From assembly GCA_944385055.1 (NCBI GenBank), contig CALWVT010000001.1, forward strand, positions 372,001 through 436,000: a stretch of DNA of 64,000 nucleotides, in the 5' to 3' direction. Under the pieces are notes generated by a model. It saw only the letters and a program-made list of their open reading frames with translations, searched no databases and had not been told where the DNA came from. Position 1 is the stretch's first letter. Every line of letters begins with the position of its first letter. A program made the translations under genes and the position numbers. Shown one piece after another: positions 43,486 through 53,325 of the stretch. This DNA comes from an uncultured Clostridia bacterium (GTDB lineage Bacteria > Bacillota > Clostridia > Oscillospirales > Acutalibacteraceae).

Positions 43486-44904
43486 ATGAATTACGATCCA
43501 CATTCCATGCATGCGGAGGCTTTCATCAATGATGAAGAGATCCAGGAGACGCTGGCGTATGCGGACAAGAACAAGGAGAACGATGAACTGATTGGTGAAA
43601 TCCTTGAAAAAGCCCGCAAGCGCAAGGGCCTTTCCCATCGGGATGCTTCTGTTCTGCTCAGCTGTACCATCCCCGAGCGCAACGAAGAGATCTATGCGTT
43701 AGCTGAGCAGATTAAAAAGGACTTTTATGGAAACCGTATTGTGCTGTTTGCCCCGCTGTATCTTTCTAACTATTGCGTAAACGGCTGCGTCTACTGTCCT
43801 TATCATGCAAAGAATAAGCATATCTGCCGCAAAAAGCTCACGCAGGAGGAAATCCGCAAGGAAGTCATAGCCCTGCAGGATATGGGCCACAAGCGCCTTG
43901 CGTTGGAGACCGGTGAAGACCCGGTCAATAATCCCATCGAATATGTGCTGGAGAGCATCAAGACCATTTACAGCATTAAGCATAAAAACGGCGCCATTCG
44001 CCGCGTTAACGTCAATATTGCTGCGACGACCGTGGAAAATTACCGCAAACTGAAAGCTGCCGGTATCGGTACTTATATTCTGTTCCAGGAGACGTACCAT
44101 AAAAAGAGCTATGAGCAGCTCCATCCTACGGGCCCGAAGCACAACTACGATTACCACACTGAGGCGATGGACCGCGCGATGGAAGGCGGCATCGACGATG
44201 TCGGCTGCGGCGTTTTGTTCGGCTTGGAGCGGTACCGCTATGAGTTTGCCGGCCTTCTCATGCATGCGGAGCATCTGGAAGCAGTTCATGGTGTCGGGCC
44301 GCATACCATCTCTGTCCCTCGCGTAAAACATGCCGACGATATTGACCCGAGCGCTTTCGATAATGGCATTGACGATGATACGTTTGCAAAGATCGTTGCG
44401 TGCATCCGCATTGCGGTCCCCTACACCGGTATGATCATTTCAACTCGTGAAAATCAAAAGTGCCGGGAGCGCGTCTTGAAACTCGGTATCTCGCAGATTT
44501 CCGGCGGCTCTCGCACGAGCGTCGGCGGCTATGCAGAGCCGGAGGAAGAAGAGAATTCCGAGCAGTTTGATGTGGCCGATACGCGCACGCTGGATGAGGT
44601 TGTCCATTGGCTGATGGATTTGGGGTACATCCCGAGTTTCTGCACGGCATGCTACCGCGAAGGCCGCACGGGTGATCGCTTTATGTCCTTGTGCAAGAGC
44701 GGCCAGATTCAGAATTGCTGCCACCCGAACGCCTTGATGACGCTCAAGGAGTATTTGATGGACTATGCGCAGCCGGATACGCGCCGCGTTGGGGAGGCGC
44801 TGATCCAGCGGGAGCTCGAAAATATTCCGAAGGAAACGGTGCGCAACATCGCGCGGGAGCGGTTAGCGGCCATTGAACATGGAGATCGCGATTTCCGCTT
44901 CTAA
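43486..44904 (+). CDS. hydG: [FeFe]-hydrogenase H-cluster radical SAM maturase HydG
   Basis: Cleaves tyrosine to supply the CO and CN ligands of the H-cluster. 472 aa; SAM cluster Cys97-x3-Cys101-x2-Cys104 and the C-terminal auxiliary-cluster motif Cys386-x2-Cys389-x22-Cys412, the spacing specific for HydG rather than ThiH. GGAGG lies 7 nt before the ATG. Part of the regulator-hydE-hydG-hydF unit. Confidence 0.96.
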   Translation: MNYDPHSMHAEAFINDEEIQETLAYADKNKENDELIGEILEKARKRKGLSHRDASVLLSCTIPERNEEIYALAEQIKKDFYGNRIVLFAPLYLSNYCVNGCVYCPYHAKNKHICRKKLTQEEIRKEVIALQDMGHKRLALETGEDPVNNPIEYVLESIKTIYSIKHKNGAIRRVNVNIAATTVENYRKLKAAGIGTYILFQETYHKKSYEQLHPTGPKHNYDYHTEAMDRAMEGGIDDVGCGVLFGLERYRYEFAGLLMHAEHLEAVHGVGPHTISVPRVKHADDIDPSAFDNGIDDDTFAKIVACIRIAVPYTGMIISTRENQKCRERVLKLGISQISGGSRTSVGGYAEPEEEENSEQFDVADTRTLDEVVHWLMDLGYIPSFCTACYREGRTGDRFMSLCKSGQIQNCCHPNALMTLKEYLMDYAQPDTRRVGEALIQRELENIPKETVRNIARERLAAIEHGDRDFRF

Positions 44905-44951
44905 GTTTCATTCTGAATGGATCATGTCTAAAGGCAAAGGAGGAACAGAAG

Positions 44952-46166
44952 ATGGGCTTAAACAGTACGCCAGAGGCTGAACGCCTCCATATCGGAATTT
45001 TTGGACGCCGCAATGCGGGAAAATCCAGCCTGCTCAATGCATTGACCGGGCAGCAGCTTTCGATTGTCTCCGAAGTGCGCGGCACCACGACGGACCCGGT
45101 CAAAAAGTCAATGGAAATCCTGCCTTTGGGGCCGGTCCTTCTCATCGATACGCCCGGTCTTGATGATGAAGGGGAACTGGGCCTTCAGCGTGTGCAGAGA
45201 AGCCGCAGCGTTTTGATGACTGCGGATGTTGCCCTGCTGATCGTCGACGGACTGGAAGGCCCGCAGCGGGAGGACCGCGAGATCTTGCAGGCGTGTCAAA
45301 AGCGCGATATCCCGGTTGTGATGGTTTTCAGCAAGCTTGACCTTGCCGAAAAGCAGGACCCTGCCCGTGTCCAGCGCCTGCAAAACGAATACCCGCAGGC
45401 AATTTGGGTCAGCGCCAAAACGCAGGAAAATATTCTGGAGCTGAAAAATAAAATTGCCGTATCGGTTCCGGAAGAGAAGCCGCATTCCCTGACCGCTGAC
45501 CTCGTCTCCCCCGGCGGCTTTGCGGTGCTGGTGGTGCCCATCGATTCTGCGGCACCGAAGGGACGCCTTATCCTGCCGCAGCAACAGGTAATCCGCGACC
45601 TTTTGGACCACGGTTCCATGGCGGTAGTTTGCCGGGAATCCGAGCTTGCCCAGACTTTGCAGCGTTTGCAGACGCCGCCGCAAGTCGTTATTACGGACAG
45701 CCAGGCCTTTCAGCAGGTAGCGGCGATTGTTCCGGAAGAGGTTCCATTGACCTCTTTTTCTATTTTAATGGCGCGGCGCAAAGGGGTCTTGAAAGACGCG
45801 GTGGCCGGTGTGCGTACACTCGATTTCTTAAAAGATGGCGATTCGGTGCTGATCAGTGAAGGCTGCACCCATCACCGCCAGTGTGACGACATCGGCACCG
45901 TGAAGCTGCCGCGCTGGATTCGGGAATACACGCATGCGGATTTAAAGTTCTCGTTTACGAGCGGTACCGCGTTTCCGGATGATCTTTCCCCTTACAAAAT
46001 GGTGATCCACTGCGGCGGCTGCATGCTGACCCAGCGTGAAATGCTCCGCAGGCTTCGTACCGCCCGCCGGCAGGACACGCCCATGACCAATTATGGGACT
46101 TTGATTGCCTATCTGCGCGGTATCCTCGACCGCAGCCTGCGGCCGCTCTCCTCTTTGGAGGGGTAA
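44952..46166 (+). CDS. hydF: [FeFe]-hydrogenase H-cluster maturation GTPase HydF
   Basis: Scaffold/carrier GTPase that delivers the diiron subcluster to the hydrogenase. 404 aa; G1 GRRNAGKSS (18-26), G3 DTPGLDD, G4 FSKLD, then dimerisation and [4Fe-4S] domains with ligands Cys305-x-His307 and His353-Cys354-x2-Cys357. AAAGGAGG precedes the ATG. Closes the operon; the hydrogenase structural gene itself is not in the window. Confidence 0.96.
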   Translation: MGLNSTPEAERLHIGIFGRRNAGKSSLLNALTGQQLSIVSEVRGTTTDPVKKSMEILPLGPVLLIDTPGLDDEGELGLQRVQRSRSVLMTADVALLIVDGLEGPQREDREILQACQKRDIPVVMVFSKLDLAEKQDPARVQRLQNEYPQAIWVSAKTQENILELKNKIAVSVPEEKPHSLTADLVSPGGFAVLVVPIDSAAPKGRLILPQQQVIRDLLDHGSMAVVCRESELAQTLQRLQTPPQVVITDSQAFQQVAAIVPEEVPLTSFSILMARRKGVLKDAVAGVRTLDFLKDGDSVLISEGCTHHRQCDDIGTVKLPRWIREYTHADLKFSFTSGTAFPDDLSPYKMVIHCGGCMLTQREMLRRLRTARRQDTPMTNYGTLIAYLRGILDRSLRPLSSLEG

Positions 46167-46251
46167 GCCCCTGTAACAGGACCGCCGCTTTGCGGGAAGG
46201 TCCATGTGCTTTGTCCCCACTCTTATTCGTGTCCGCCAATGAAAGAAAAAG

Positions 46252-46291
46252 AAAGGCAGGAACTCCGAGAAAATCCGAAGTTCCTGCCTTT
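46252..46291. terminator. Bidirectional terminator (hydF and tRNA-Leu)
   Basis: AAAGGCAGGAACT pairs with AGTTCCTGCCTTT; T-rich on both sides. Confidence 0.85.
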
Positions 46292-46295
46292 TTAT

Positions 46296-46382
46296 TGGTG
46301 CCGCTGACCGGACTTGAACCGGTACGATATCGCTACCGAGGGATTTTAAGTCCCTTGTGTCTGCCAATTCCACCACAGCGGC
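46296..46382 (-). tRNA. tRNA-Leu (TAA anticodon)
   Basis: An 87-nt class II tRNA with encoded CCA: acceptor GCCGCTG, anticodon arm AGGGA-CTTAAAA-TCCCT (anticodon TAA), long variable arm, and T-arm GGTTCAAGTCC. Confidence 0.96.
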
Positions 46383-46406
46383 AAACGTCGATTGACGACA
46401 TGCCTT

Positions 46407-46435
46407 AGTATAGCACAGTTTTGAAAAAGAAGCAA
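46407..46435 (-). promoter_or_regulatory. tRNA-Leu promoter
   Basis: Minus strand TTGCTT, 17-nt spacer, TATACT. Confidence 0.75.
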
Positions 46436-46488
46436 GAGGCAGAACAAGAAAACCCGGAACAGAGCATTTTTTCTGCGGGCATAGGCCG

Positions 46489-46517
46489 TTGACAGAATGA
46501 TGAAGAGGCGATAAAAT
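46489..46517 (+). promoter_or_regulatory. Promoter of the activase/dehydratase-like genes
   Basis: Consensus TTGACA, 17-nt spacer, TAAAAT; start near 46524. Confidence 0.8.
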
Positions 46518-46560
46518 AAGATGATTACTTAAAATTCTATTTTGTAATGCGTTCAACAAC

Positions 46561-46613
46561 TTTGAAAAGCCGCCCGTACGGAATCCGTGCGACGGGGCTC
46601 TGTGGCTTTCAAA
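46561..46613 (+). promoter_or_regulatory. Structured leader element
   Basis: Outer helix TTTGAAAaGCC (46561-46571) / GGCTTTCAAA (46604-46613), inner hairpin CGTACGG-aat-CCGTGCG (46575-46591). It lies in the 130-nt leader, 43 nt before the start codon, without a T-run, so it is not an obvious terminator. Confidence 0.5.
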
Positions 46614-46655
46614 CGTTTATTTGTTATTTAGATTTGCGGACGAAAGGGGAGCTTT

Positions 46656-49568
46656 ATGAAAATTGGACTCGACGTCGGCTCCACGACAATCAAATGCGTC
46701 GTGTTGGACGACAACAATAAAATTGTATACAAGTCCTATGAACGTCATTTTTCTCAAATTAAAGAAAAAATAACTGAATTATTAACGAAGATTCACAAAG
46801 ATGTTATCAAAGGCAATGAAGCAAAGCTGACAATTTCCGGTTCTGCGGGCATGGGCATCAGCGAGCGGTGCGATTTGCCGTTTGTTCAGGAAGTTTATGC
46901 GACACGCATCGCGACGGGCACTTTGCTGCCGAATACCGACTGCATTATTGAGTTGGGCGGTGAGGATGCGAAAATTCTTTTCCTGACCGGCGGCACCGAG
47001 GTGCGCATGAATGGCACTTGCGCAGGCGGCACCGGCGCGTTTATTGACCAAATGGCCACGCTTTTGGATGTCTCTTTGGAAGAACTCGATAAGCTTTCCG
47101 AAAGCTATGAGAAAATTTACACGATTGCTTCGCGCTGCGGCGTGTTTGCCAAGACAGATGTCCAGCCGCTGTTAAACCAAGGCGCCCGTAAAAGCGACAT
47201 TGCGGCGAGCATTTTTGCGGCGGTTGCGAACCAGACGATTGCAGGCTTGGCGCAAGGGCGGCCGATCACCGGAAACGTCTTGTATTTGGGCGGGCCTTTG
47301 ACCTTCTTAAAGGGTCTTCGCCATGCTTTTGACACGGCGCTGCACACCAAAGGGCTTTGTCCGGAAAACAGCCTGTACTTTGTGGCGTTGGGTGCGGCTT
47401 TCAGCAGCGAGATTGAGACCGATTTGGATACTGCGTTGGAGCGCATCAAAAAATACGGCGTCAGTGGCGACTTCCGCAGCATTGATCCGTTGTTTAAGGA
47501 CCAGGCAGAGTATGACACTTTCCTTGCCCGCCACAGCTCCTGCAAGGCACCCCGCGGGGATTTCATGACCTATAAGGGGCCGGTCTATTTGGGCATTGAC
47601 TCGGGTTCCACAACGATCAAGGCGGTTGTCATGGGCAGCGACGGCCAGGTATTGGACAGTATCTACCGCGGCAACTCCGGCAACCCGGTGCCGATTTTCC
47701 GGGAATACCTGCTTTCTTTGTATGAGAAGCGGCCGGATCTGCAATTCACGGCGGCTGCCGTGACCGGCTACGGCGAAGAGCTGTTAAAGAACGCCTTTAA
47801 TATGGACTACGGGATCGTCGAAACGATGGCGCATTTTACCGCCGCCAAACGCTTTATGCCGAACGTCGACTTTGTTATCGACATTGGCGGCCAGGATATG
47901 AAGTGCTTTAAGATTCGAAACGGCGCCATCGACAACATTTTCTTAAATGAAGCGTGCTCTTCCGGATGCGGCTCGTTCCTGCAGACCTTTGCGAATACGC
48001 TGGGATACGGCATCGAAGAATTTGCAAAGCTCGGCCTGTTTGCAAAGCACCCGGTCGATTTGGGAAGCCGCTGCACCGTCTTTATGAACAGCCAGGTCAA
48101 GCAGGCGCAGAAAGATGGCGCCACTACCGAGGATATCTCTGCAGGCCTTTCGGTGAGCGTTGTGAAAAACGCGCTTTATAAGGTCATTCGCGTCAATTCC
48201 GCCGATGAGCTGGGACGGCATATTGTCGTGCAGGGCGGTACCTTCTTAAATGATGCGGTGCTGCGCGCTTTTGAAAAAGAGATGGGTGTAGAAGTCATCC
48301 GGCCGGATATTTCCGGGTTAATGGGCGCTTATGGCGCGGCGGTTTATGCGATGCAGAAATCTTTGCGCCGGGAAGGCAACAGCTCGTTGATTTCCAAAGA
48401 GGAACTGGAGCACTTTAAGCACGAAGTCAAAGTTACAAACTGTGGGCTTTGCAGCAATCACTGCCGTTTAACGGTGAATATTTTCGACAACGGCCGGCGC
48501 TTTATCGGCGGCAACCGCTGCGACCGCCCGACGACCCGCCGCAGCGGCAATGGCGCGGAGTTGGATCTGTACGCTTATAAGCTGCAGAAGCTGTGCTCTT
48601 ATAAGCCGATTGTTGCGGGCAAGCGCGGAAAGATCGGTTTGCCGATGGGGTTAAATATGTATGAACTCCTGCCGTTCTGGCACACGTTCTTTACGATGCT
48701 TGGATTCGAGGTGATCACCTCTCCCCTGTCGACGCGGGAACTGTACCTGGAAGGCCAGGCGACGATTCCGAGCGATACGGTTTGTTTCCCGGCCAAATTG
48801 ATGCACGGCCATGTGCTGCGCCTGCTTGATGAGGGTGTGGACACCATCTTCTACCCGTGCATGAGTTATAACTTTGACGAGCACAAGAGCGACAACCATT
48901 ATAACTGCCCGGTAGTTGCCTATTATCCGGAAGTCATTGCGGCCAATACGCAGCGCTTAGAGGGCAAGAATTTCATTCATGACTATGTTGGCCTCCACCG
49001 TCCGCACGATTTTCCGAGAAAGATCCTGAAGATCCTGAAAGCCCACGGGTTTACGGATCTCAATGCGAAGGAAGTCCGTGTAGCTGCTGATGCGGCTTAC
49101 CGCGCCTATCATGAATATATGGAGGATATCCACCGCAAGGGGAATGAAATCATCGATGAGGCGCGCAAAGAACATAAACAGATTATTGTTTTGGCAGGCC
49201 GCCCCTATCATCTGGACCCTGAGGTCAACCATGGCATCAACAAATTGATCACGAGCCTCGGTGCGGCGGTGGTCACAGAGGATGTCATCGCTGCGCGCCA
49301 GGCCAAAGAGCCCGTACATGTTTTGAACCAGTGGACGTATCATGCGCGGCTGTATTCCGCCGCAGAATATGTGGCAACGCAGTCGGACATGAATCTCGTG
49401 CAGCTTGTTTCCTTCGGCTGCGGTTTGGATGCCATTACGACCGATGAAGTCCGCAGTATCTTGGAAAAGAAAGACCGCATTTACACGCAGATCAAGATCG
49501 ATGAGATCACAAATTTAGGCGCTGTGAAGATTCGGCTGCGCAGCCTCTTTGCCGCCTTGGAACAGTGA
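46656..49568 (+). CDS. Tandem acyl-CoA-dehydratase activase-like protein, N-terminal part
   Basis: A 970-aa cytosolic protein with two ASKHA ATPase domains of the BadF/BcrA/HgdC type: DVGSTTIK at 6-13 with the cluster cysteine in NGTCAGGTG, and DSGSTTIK near 315 with NEACSSGCGSF. A DUF2229-like domain with CGLCSNHCRLTV and a dehydratase-like region (AGRPYHLDPEVNHGI) follow. Activases use ATP to drive an electron from a [4Fe-4S] cluster into radical dehydratases. Homologues are often single chains of about 1,400 aa; here the rest is the next in-frame gene. Function unknown. Confidence 0.85.
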   Translation: MKIGLDVGSTTIKCVVLDDNNKIVYKSYERHFSQIKEKITELLTKIHKDVIKGNEAKLTISGSAGMGISERCDLPFVQEVYATRIATGTLLPNTDCIIELGGEDAKILFLTGGTEVRMNGTCAGGTGAFIDQMATLLDVSLEELDKLSESYEKIYTIASRCGVFAKTDVQPLLNQGARKSDIAASIFAAVANQTIAGLAQGRPITGNVLYLGGPLTFLKGLRHAFDTALHTKGLCPENSLYFVALGAAFSSEIETDLDTALERIKKYGVSGDFRSIDPLFKDQAEYDTFLARHSSCKAPRGDFMTYKGPVYLGIDSGSTTIKAVVMGSDGQVLDSIYRGNSGNPVPIFREYLLSLYEKRPDLQFTAAAVTGYGEELLKNAFNMDYGIVETMAHFTAAKRFMPNVDFVIDIGGQDMKCFKIRNGAIDNIFLNEACSSGCGSFLQTFANTLGYGIEEFAKLGLFAKHPVDLGSRCTVFMNSQVKQAQKDGATTEDISAGLSVSVVKNALYKVIRVNSADELGRHIVVQGGTFLNDAVLRAFEKEMGVEVIRPDISGLMGAYGAAVYAMQKSLRREGNSSLISKEELEHFKHEVKVTNCGLCSNHCRLTVNIFDNGRRFIGGNRCDRPTTRRSGNGAELDLYAYKLQKLCSYKPIVAGKRGKIGLPMGLNMYELLPFWHTFFTMLGFEVITSPLSTRELYLEGQATIPSDTVCFPAKLMHGHVLRLLDEGVDTIFYPCMSYNFDEHKSDNHYNCPVVAYYPEVIAANTQRLEGKNFIHDYVGLHRPHDFPRKILKILKAHGFTDLNAKEVRVAADAAYRAYHEYMEDIHRKGNEIIDEARKEHKQIIVLAGRPYHLDPEVNHGINKLITSLGAAVVTEDVIAARQAKEPVHVLNQWTYHARLYSAAEYVATQSDMNLVQLVSFGCGLDAITTDEVRSILEKKDRIYTQIKIDEITNLGAVKIRLRSLFAALEQ

Positions 49569-49577
49569 GGTGTTTGT

Positions 49578-50864
49578 ATGGCTGAATTGGTTTATGATAA
49601 GACAGGCCGTCTTCTCTTTACGAAGGAAATGAAAGAGGAGTACACCATTTTGTGCCCCATGATGCTCCCCGTCCATTTTAAGCTGTTCGTCAGTGTCTTG
49701 CGCCATTCGGGCTATAAGATTGAGCTGCTGGAAAACGACGGACCTTCTATTGTGCAGGAAGGCTTGAAGTATGTCCATAATGACGCGTGCTATCCCGCCA
49801 TTTTGGTTATTGGGCAGTTTATGGATGCGCTGCATTCCGGGAAATACGACATTAACCGTACGGCTCTGATTATCACGCAGACGGGCGGCGGCTGCCGCGC
49901 CAGTAATTACATCCATATGCTGCGCAAAGCCCTGCACCGCGCGGGGATGGACCAGGTGCCGGTTATCAGCTTGAACCTGTCCGGATTGGAGTCGAATCCC
50001 GGCTTTCAGATCGATTTGGACATGATCCGCAAACTGTTGGCAGGCGTTGTGTATGGCGATACACTGATGTGTCTGAACAATCAAATTAAACCGTATGAGA
50101 TTCAAAAAGGACAGAGCGAGGCGCTGCTGAACACGTGGACAGACCGGTTGAATGACCAGCTTAACCATGGTCATGGCATCGGTATGAGCGCGCAGAAAAA
50201 GAATCTGCGGTTGATCCTGCACGATTTTGCGCAGATCCCCATCAAAAAGGTGCCGAAAGTGCATGTCGGCATCGTGGGGGAAATTTACGTGAAATATGCG
50301 GCTTTTGCCAATAATCATCTGGAAGATTTCCTGGCGGAACAGGACTGTGAGGTCAATGTGCCGGGCCTGATGAATTTCCTGATTTTCATGGTAGGCCACA
50401 GCCTCGACGACATCCATTTGTATGGCGGCAATCCGGCAAAACTGATTTTGGTCAAGGCTTTGTTCCAATATGTGACGGCCATGCAGCACACCATCACCAA
50501 CGCCTTTAAACCGTACCCGCAGTTTTTAGCACCTACGGAATTTGCCCATGTCAAAGAGCTTGTCAAAGGCGTCATTGGCTATGGCGCAAAGATGGGCGAA
50601 GGCTGGCTTTTAACGGCCGAAATGCTGGAGCTCGCTGAGTGTGGGTTTGAGAATATCATCTGCGCGCAGCCGTTTGGCTGCCTGCCCAATCATATTGTAG
50701 GCAAGGGCATGGTCCATAAGCTCAAGCAGGTGGACCCCAACTCCAACATCGTGCCCATTGACTATGACCCCAGCGCCACAAAGGTTAACCAGGAAAACCG
50801 TATCAAGCTGATGTTGGCGGTCGCACGTGAGAATTTGAAAAAGAAATATCCGGACGCAAAATAA
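49578..50864 (+). CDS. 2-hydroxyacyl-CoA dehydratase-like protein, C-terminal part of the split activase
   Basis: A 428-aa protein with the 2-hydroxyglutaryl-CoA dehydratase-like fold. Cysteines that could ligate Fe-S sit in YTILCPMMLP, NDACYPA, GGGCRASNY and AQPFGCLPNH. It lies in the same frame as the preceding gene, separated by one TGA and 9 nt; GAGGTG overlapping that stop is its ribosome site. The pair matches the two ends of long 'activase-related' proteins. Substrate and reaction unknown. Confidence 0.82.
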   Translation: MAELVYDKTGRLLFTKEMKEEYTILCPMMLPVHFKLFVSVLRHSGYKIELLENDGPSIVQEGLKYVHNDACYPAILVIGQFMDALHSGKYDINRTALIITQTGGGCRASNYIHMLRKALHRAGMDQVPVISLNLSGLESNPGFQIDLDMIRKLLAGVVYGDTLMCLNNQIKPYEIQKGQSEALLNTWTDRLNDQLNHGHGIGMSAQKKNLRLILHDFAQIPIKKVPKVHVGIVGEIYVKYAAFANNHLEDFLAEQDCEVNVPGLMNFLIFMVGHSLDDIHLYGGNPAKLILVKALFQYVTAMQHTITNAFKPYPQFLAPTEFAHVKELVKGVIGYGAKMGEGWLLTAEMLELAECGFENIICAQPFGCLPNHIVGKGMVHKLKQVDPNSNIVPIDYDPSATKVNQENRIKLMLAVARENLKKKYPDAK

Positions 50865-50867
50865 AGA

Positions 50868-50907
50868 AAGTGCCCGATGCCAGGAATATGCTTGGCATCG
50901 GGCACTT
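50868..50907. terminator. Bidirectional terminator
   Basis: A perfect 15-bp stem AAGTGCCCGATGCCA and complement, then CGGTTTTT on plus. Confidence 0.88.
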
Positions 50908-50923
50908 CGGTTTTTGAAGGAAT

Positions 50924-52537
50924 TTACCGGTCCCACTTTTCGCACAGGGCCAGCAGTTCTTCCGTGAAGCGGTTGAGATCCTTGTTGGCGCCGCCCTCAT
51001 TGTGCTGGACGACCAGCTCCAGACGCTTCTGCGCCTGCTGCAAGCGCGCATAAGCAGCCGAATAGCGGCGGCCATGGGACAAGACAACGCGTTTTGGATG
51101 CAGGCGCTCCGGCGGGATGCCGTCGTCCAGGAATTTCCCGGTCAATAGATCGAAGCTCGCGGAAAAATTCGGCGCTACGGCATCGTAACCGCGCATACAC
51201 AATTCTGAGGTAAAGGTTTCGCAGCAGGTGCGTTCCCCATGCACCACAAACACTTTCTGTGGGCGCTTTTGAAAGGCGTCAATCCATTCCAAAAGCCCTG
51301 TATGGTCAGCGTGGCCGGAGAGTGCTCGGAAATTGAAGATGTGCGCTTTTACGGCAATCTGCTCCCCGAACAGCTTTACGCTTTCAACGCCGTCCAAAAG
51401 CATGCGGCCGAGTGTTCCCTGTGCCTGAAAACCTGCAAAGACGATTGTACATTCCGGGCGCCAGAGATTATGTTTTAAATGATGGCGGATGCGTCCCGCT
51501 TCGCACATGCCGCTCGAAGACAGAATGACTTTGGGAACGCCGTCTGTATTGAGCATTTTGGATTCTTCCACGCTTGTGGTGATGTTTAAGTTTGGAAAGT
51601 TGATCGGCTCAAATCCGTGTTCAATCAGGGTGGCCGTCTCTTCATCTGCATAACCGTGCAGATTGCCGCTGTAAATGGCGGTTGCTTCAGAAGCAAGCGG
51701 AGAATCCACATAGACTGGGAAGTTAGGATTGCGCGGCGTCATATGGCGCTCTTTGATTTCCCGGATAAAAAAGAGTAACTCCTGTGTGCGTCCGACGGCA
51801 AAAGAAGGGATTACCACGTTGCCGCCGTTTGCGAGTGTATTATCGATGATATCTGCGAGCGGACGCGTATAATCCGCCATTTTTTCGTGTTCGCGGTCTC
51901 CATAGGTCGATTCCATCACGGCGTAATCCCCGCCTTCCCGCACATATTGCGGGTCGCGGATAATGGGCTGGCCTTTGTTCCCGATATCCCCGGAAAATAC
52001 GATTTTTTTCGTGATGCCGTTTTCGGTCGCCCAAACCTCGATAAAAGCGCTGCCCAAAAGATGCCCCGCATCCGTAAAGCGCACGCGCACGCCGCTGCAA
52101 AGTTCGATAAATTCGTTGTATTCACAGGATTCCAACAGTTTTAGTGTATCTTCGGCATCCTCCAGCGTGTAAAGCGGTTCCGCGGGCTGCCTGCCCGCAC
52201 GCTTGCGCTTGCGGCCTTCTGTTTCGGCGTCCATCTCCTGGATGTGGGCACTATCCCGCAGCATGATGCTTAAAAGGTAACACGTTTTCCGTGTAGCAAT
52301 GATTTTCCCTTGGAACCCCTGCTTTACAAGTAAGGGCAGCCGGCCGGAATGGTCGATGTGTGCGTGCGTGACCAGCACATACGAGATGCTGGAAGCCGGA
52401 AACGGCAGCTCTGCCTGGTTGGTCACGTCCGCGCCTTGCTGCAGCCCGCAATCAATCAAGATGCGGCGGCCATTGACGGTCAGACAATGGCAGCTGCCGG
52501 TCACTTCTTTGTCCGCACCAAAAAACGTCAACAACAT
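50924..52537 (-). CDS. MBL-fold beta-CASP RNA metallohydrolase
   Basis: A 537-aa zinc nuclease of the CPSF/RNase J-like beta-CASP group. Motif HAHIDHSG with the HxHxDH zinc set at residues 58-63, DAGHLLGSA, FSGDIG, then the beta-CASP cap (VPSFAVGRTQELLFF) and the RMM-CARF region SGHADHTGLLEW with VVHGE. RNA processing is the likely role. Start at 52537 after AAGGAGGG; the longer frame overlaps the exonuclease gene. Confidence 0.92.
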   Translation of the reverse strand: MLLTFFGADKEVTGSCHCLTVNGRRILIDCGLQQGADVTNQAELPFPASSISYVLVTHAHIDHSGRLPLLVKQGFQGKIIATRKTCYLLSIMLRDSAHIQEMDAETEGRKRKRAGRQPAEPLYTLEDAEDTLKLLESCEYNEFIELCSGVRVRFTDAGHLLGSAFIEVWATENGITKKIVFSGDIGNKGQPIIRDPQYVREGGDYAVMESTYGDREHEKMADYTRPLADIIDNTLANGGNVVIPSFAVGRTQELLFFIREIKERHMTPRNPNFPVYVDSPLASEATAIYSGNLHGYADEETATLIEHGFEPINFPNLNITTSVEESKMLNTDGVPKVILSSSGMCEAGRIRHHLKHNLWRPECTIVFAGFQAQGTLGRMLLDGVESVKLFGEQIAVKAHIFNFRALSGHADHTGLLEWIDAFQKRPQKVFVVHGERTCCETFTSELCMRGYDAVAPNFSASFDLLTGKFLDDGIPPERLHPKRVVLSHGRRYSAAYARLQQAQKRLELVVQHNEGGANKDLNRFTEELLALCEKWDR

Positions 52538-52566
52538 GGGAAACTCCCTCCTTTGCTGTCTTCTCT

Positions 52567-53325
52567 TCATCCTTCCTGCAGGATCAATTCGATCGGGCAG
52601 TGGTCGCTGCCGTACACATCGCTTAAAATGCGGCTGTCCTGCACCTGCGGAAACAATCGGTCGGAAGTCAGAAAATAGTCGATGCGCCAGCCCGCATTCG
52701 TGTTTCGCGCGTGAAAGCGGTAGCTCCACCACGTATAGGCCCCGGTGCGATCGGGGTACTGAGCACGAAATGTGTCAGTGAAACCGGCGGCCAAAAGCTG
52801 TGTGAACTTTTCGCGCTCCTGGTCGGAAAATCCTGCGTTGCCCCGGTTAGGCCCGGGATTTTTCAAGTCAATTTCTTCATGTGCCACATTGAGATCCCCA
52901 CAAATGATGACGGGCTTTGTCCGATCAAGCGTTTGCAGGTATGCACGAAAGGCGTCTTCCCACGCCATGCGGTAATCGATTCGCTTTAACTGGTCCTGCG
53001 AGTTGGGCGTATAGACGGTCACAAGATAATACGCGGGAAATTCCGCAGTGATACTGCGCCCTTCCCCGGTAAGGCTGTCGTCGCCGATTCCATATGAGAC
53101 GGAAAGCGGCTCCTGTTTGCAGAACATCGCGGTGCCTGAATAGCCTTTCTTTTCCGCATAATTCCAATATAAGTGATAACCAGGAAGCTCCAGCGAGACC
53201 TGTCCTTCCTGCAATTTCGTTTCCTGCAGGCAGAAGACATCGGCGTCAATCGATTGAAAAAAGGTCAAAAACCCTTTTTTGATGCACGCGCGCAGCCCGT
53301 TTACATTCCATGAAACAAATTTCAT
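52567..53325 (-). CDS. xth: Exodeoxyribonuclease III
   Basis: A 252-aa AP endonuclease/3'-exonuclease of the EEP family. Conserved blocks: VSWNVNGLRACIKKGF with the metal-binding Asn7, CLQETKL (Glu), CGDLNVAHEEIDL, and the C-terminal YGSDHCPIELIL with the catalytic Asp-His. GGAGGG precedes the ATG. The closest B. subtilis relative is ExoA. Followed by the beta-CASP gene on the same strand. Confidence 0.95.
   Translation of the reverse strand: MKFVSWNVNGLRACIKKGFLTFFQSIDADVFCLQETKLQEGQVSLELPGYHLYWNYAEKKGYSGTAMFCKQEPLSVSYGIGDDSLTGEGRSITAEFPAYYLVTVYTPNSQDQLKRIDYRMAWEDAFRAYLQTLDRTKPVIICGDLNVAHEEIDLKNPGPNRGNAGFSDQEREKFTQLLAAGFTDTFRAQYPDRTGAYTWWSYRFHARNTNAGWRIDYFLTSDRLFPQVQDSRILSDVYGSDHCPIELILQEG

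Noticed and set aside
42166-46166. A hydrogenase structural gene in the hyd operon
   Set aside because: Only the regulator and HydE, HydG, HydF are present; no HydA-type H-cluster cysteine motifs seen in the window.
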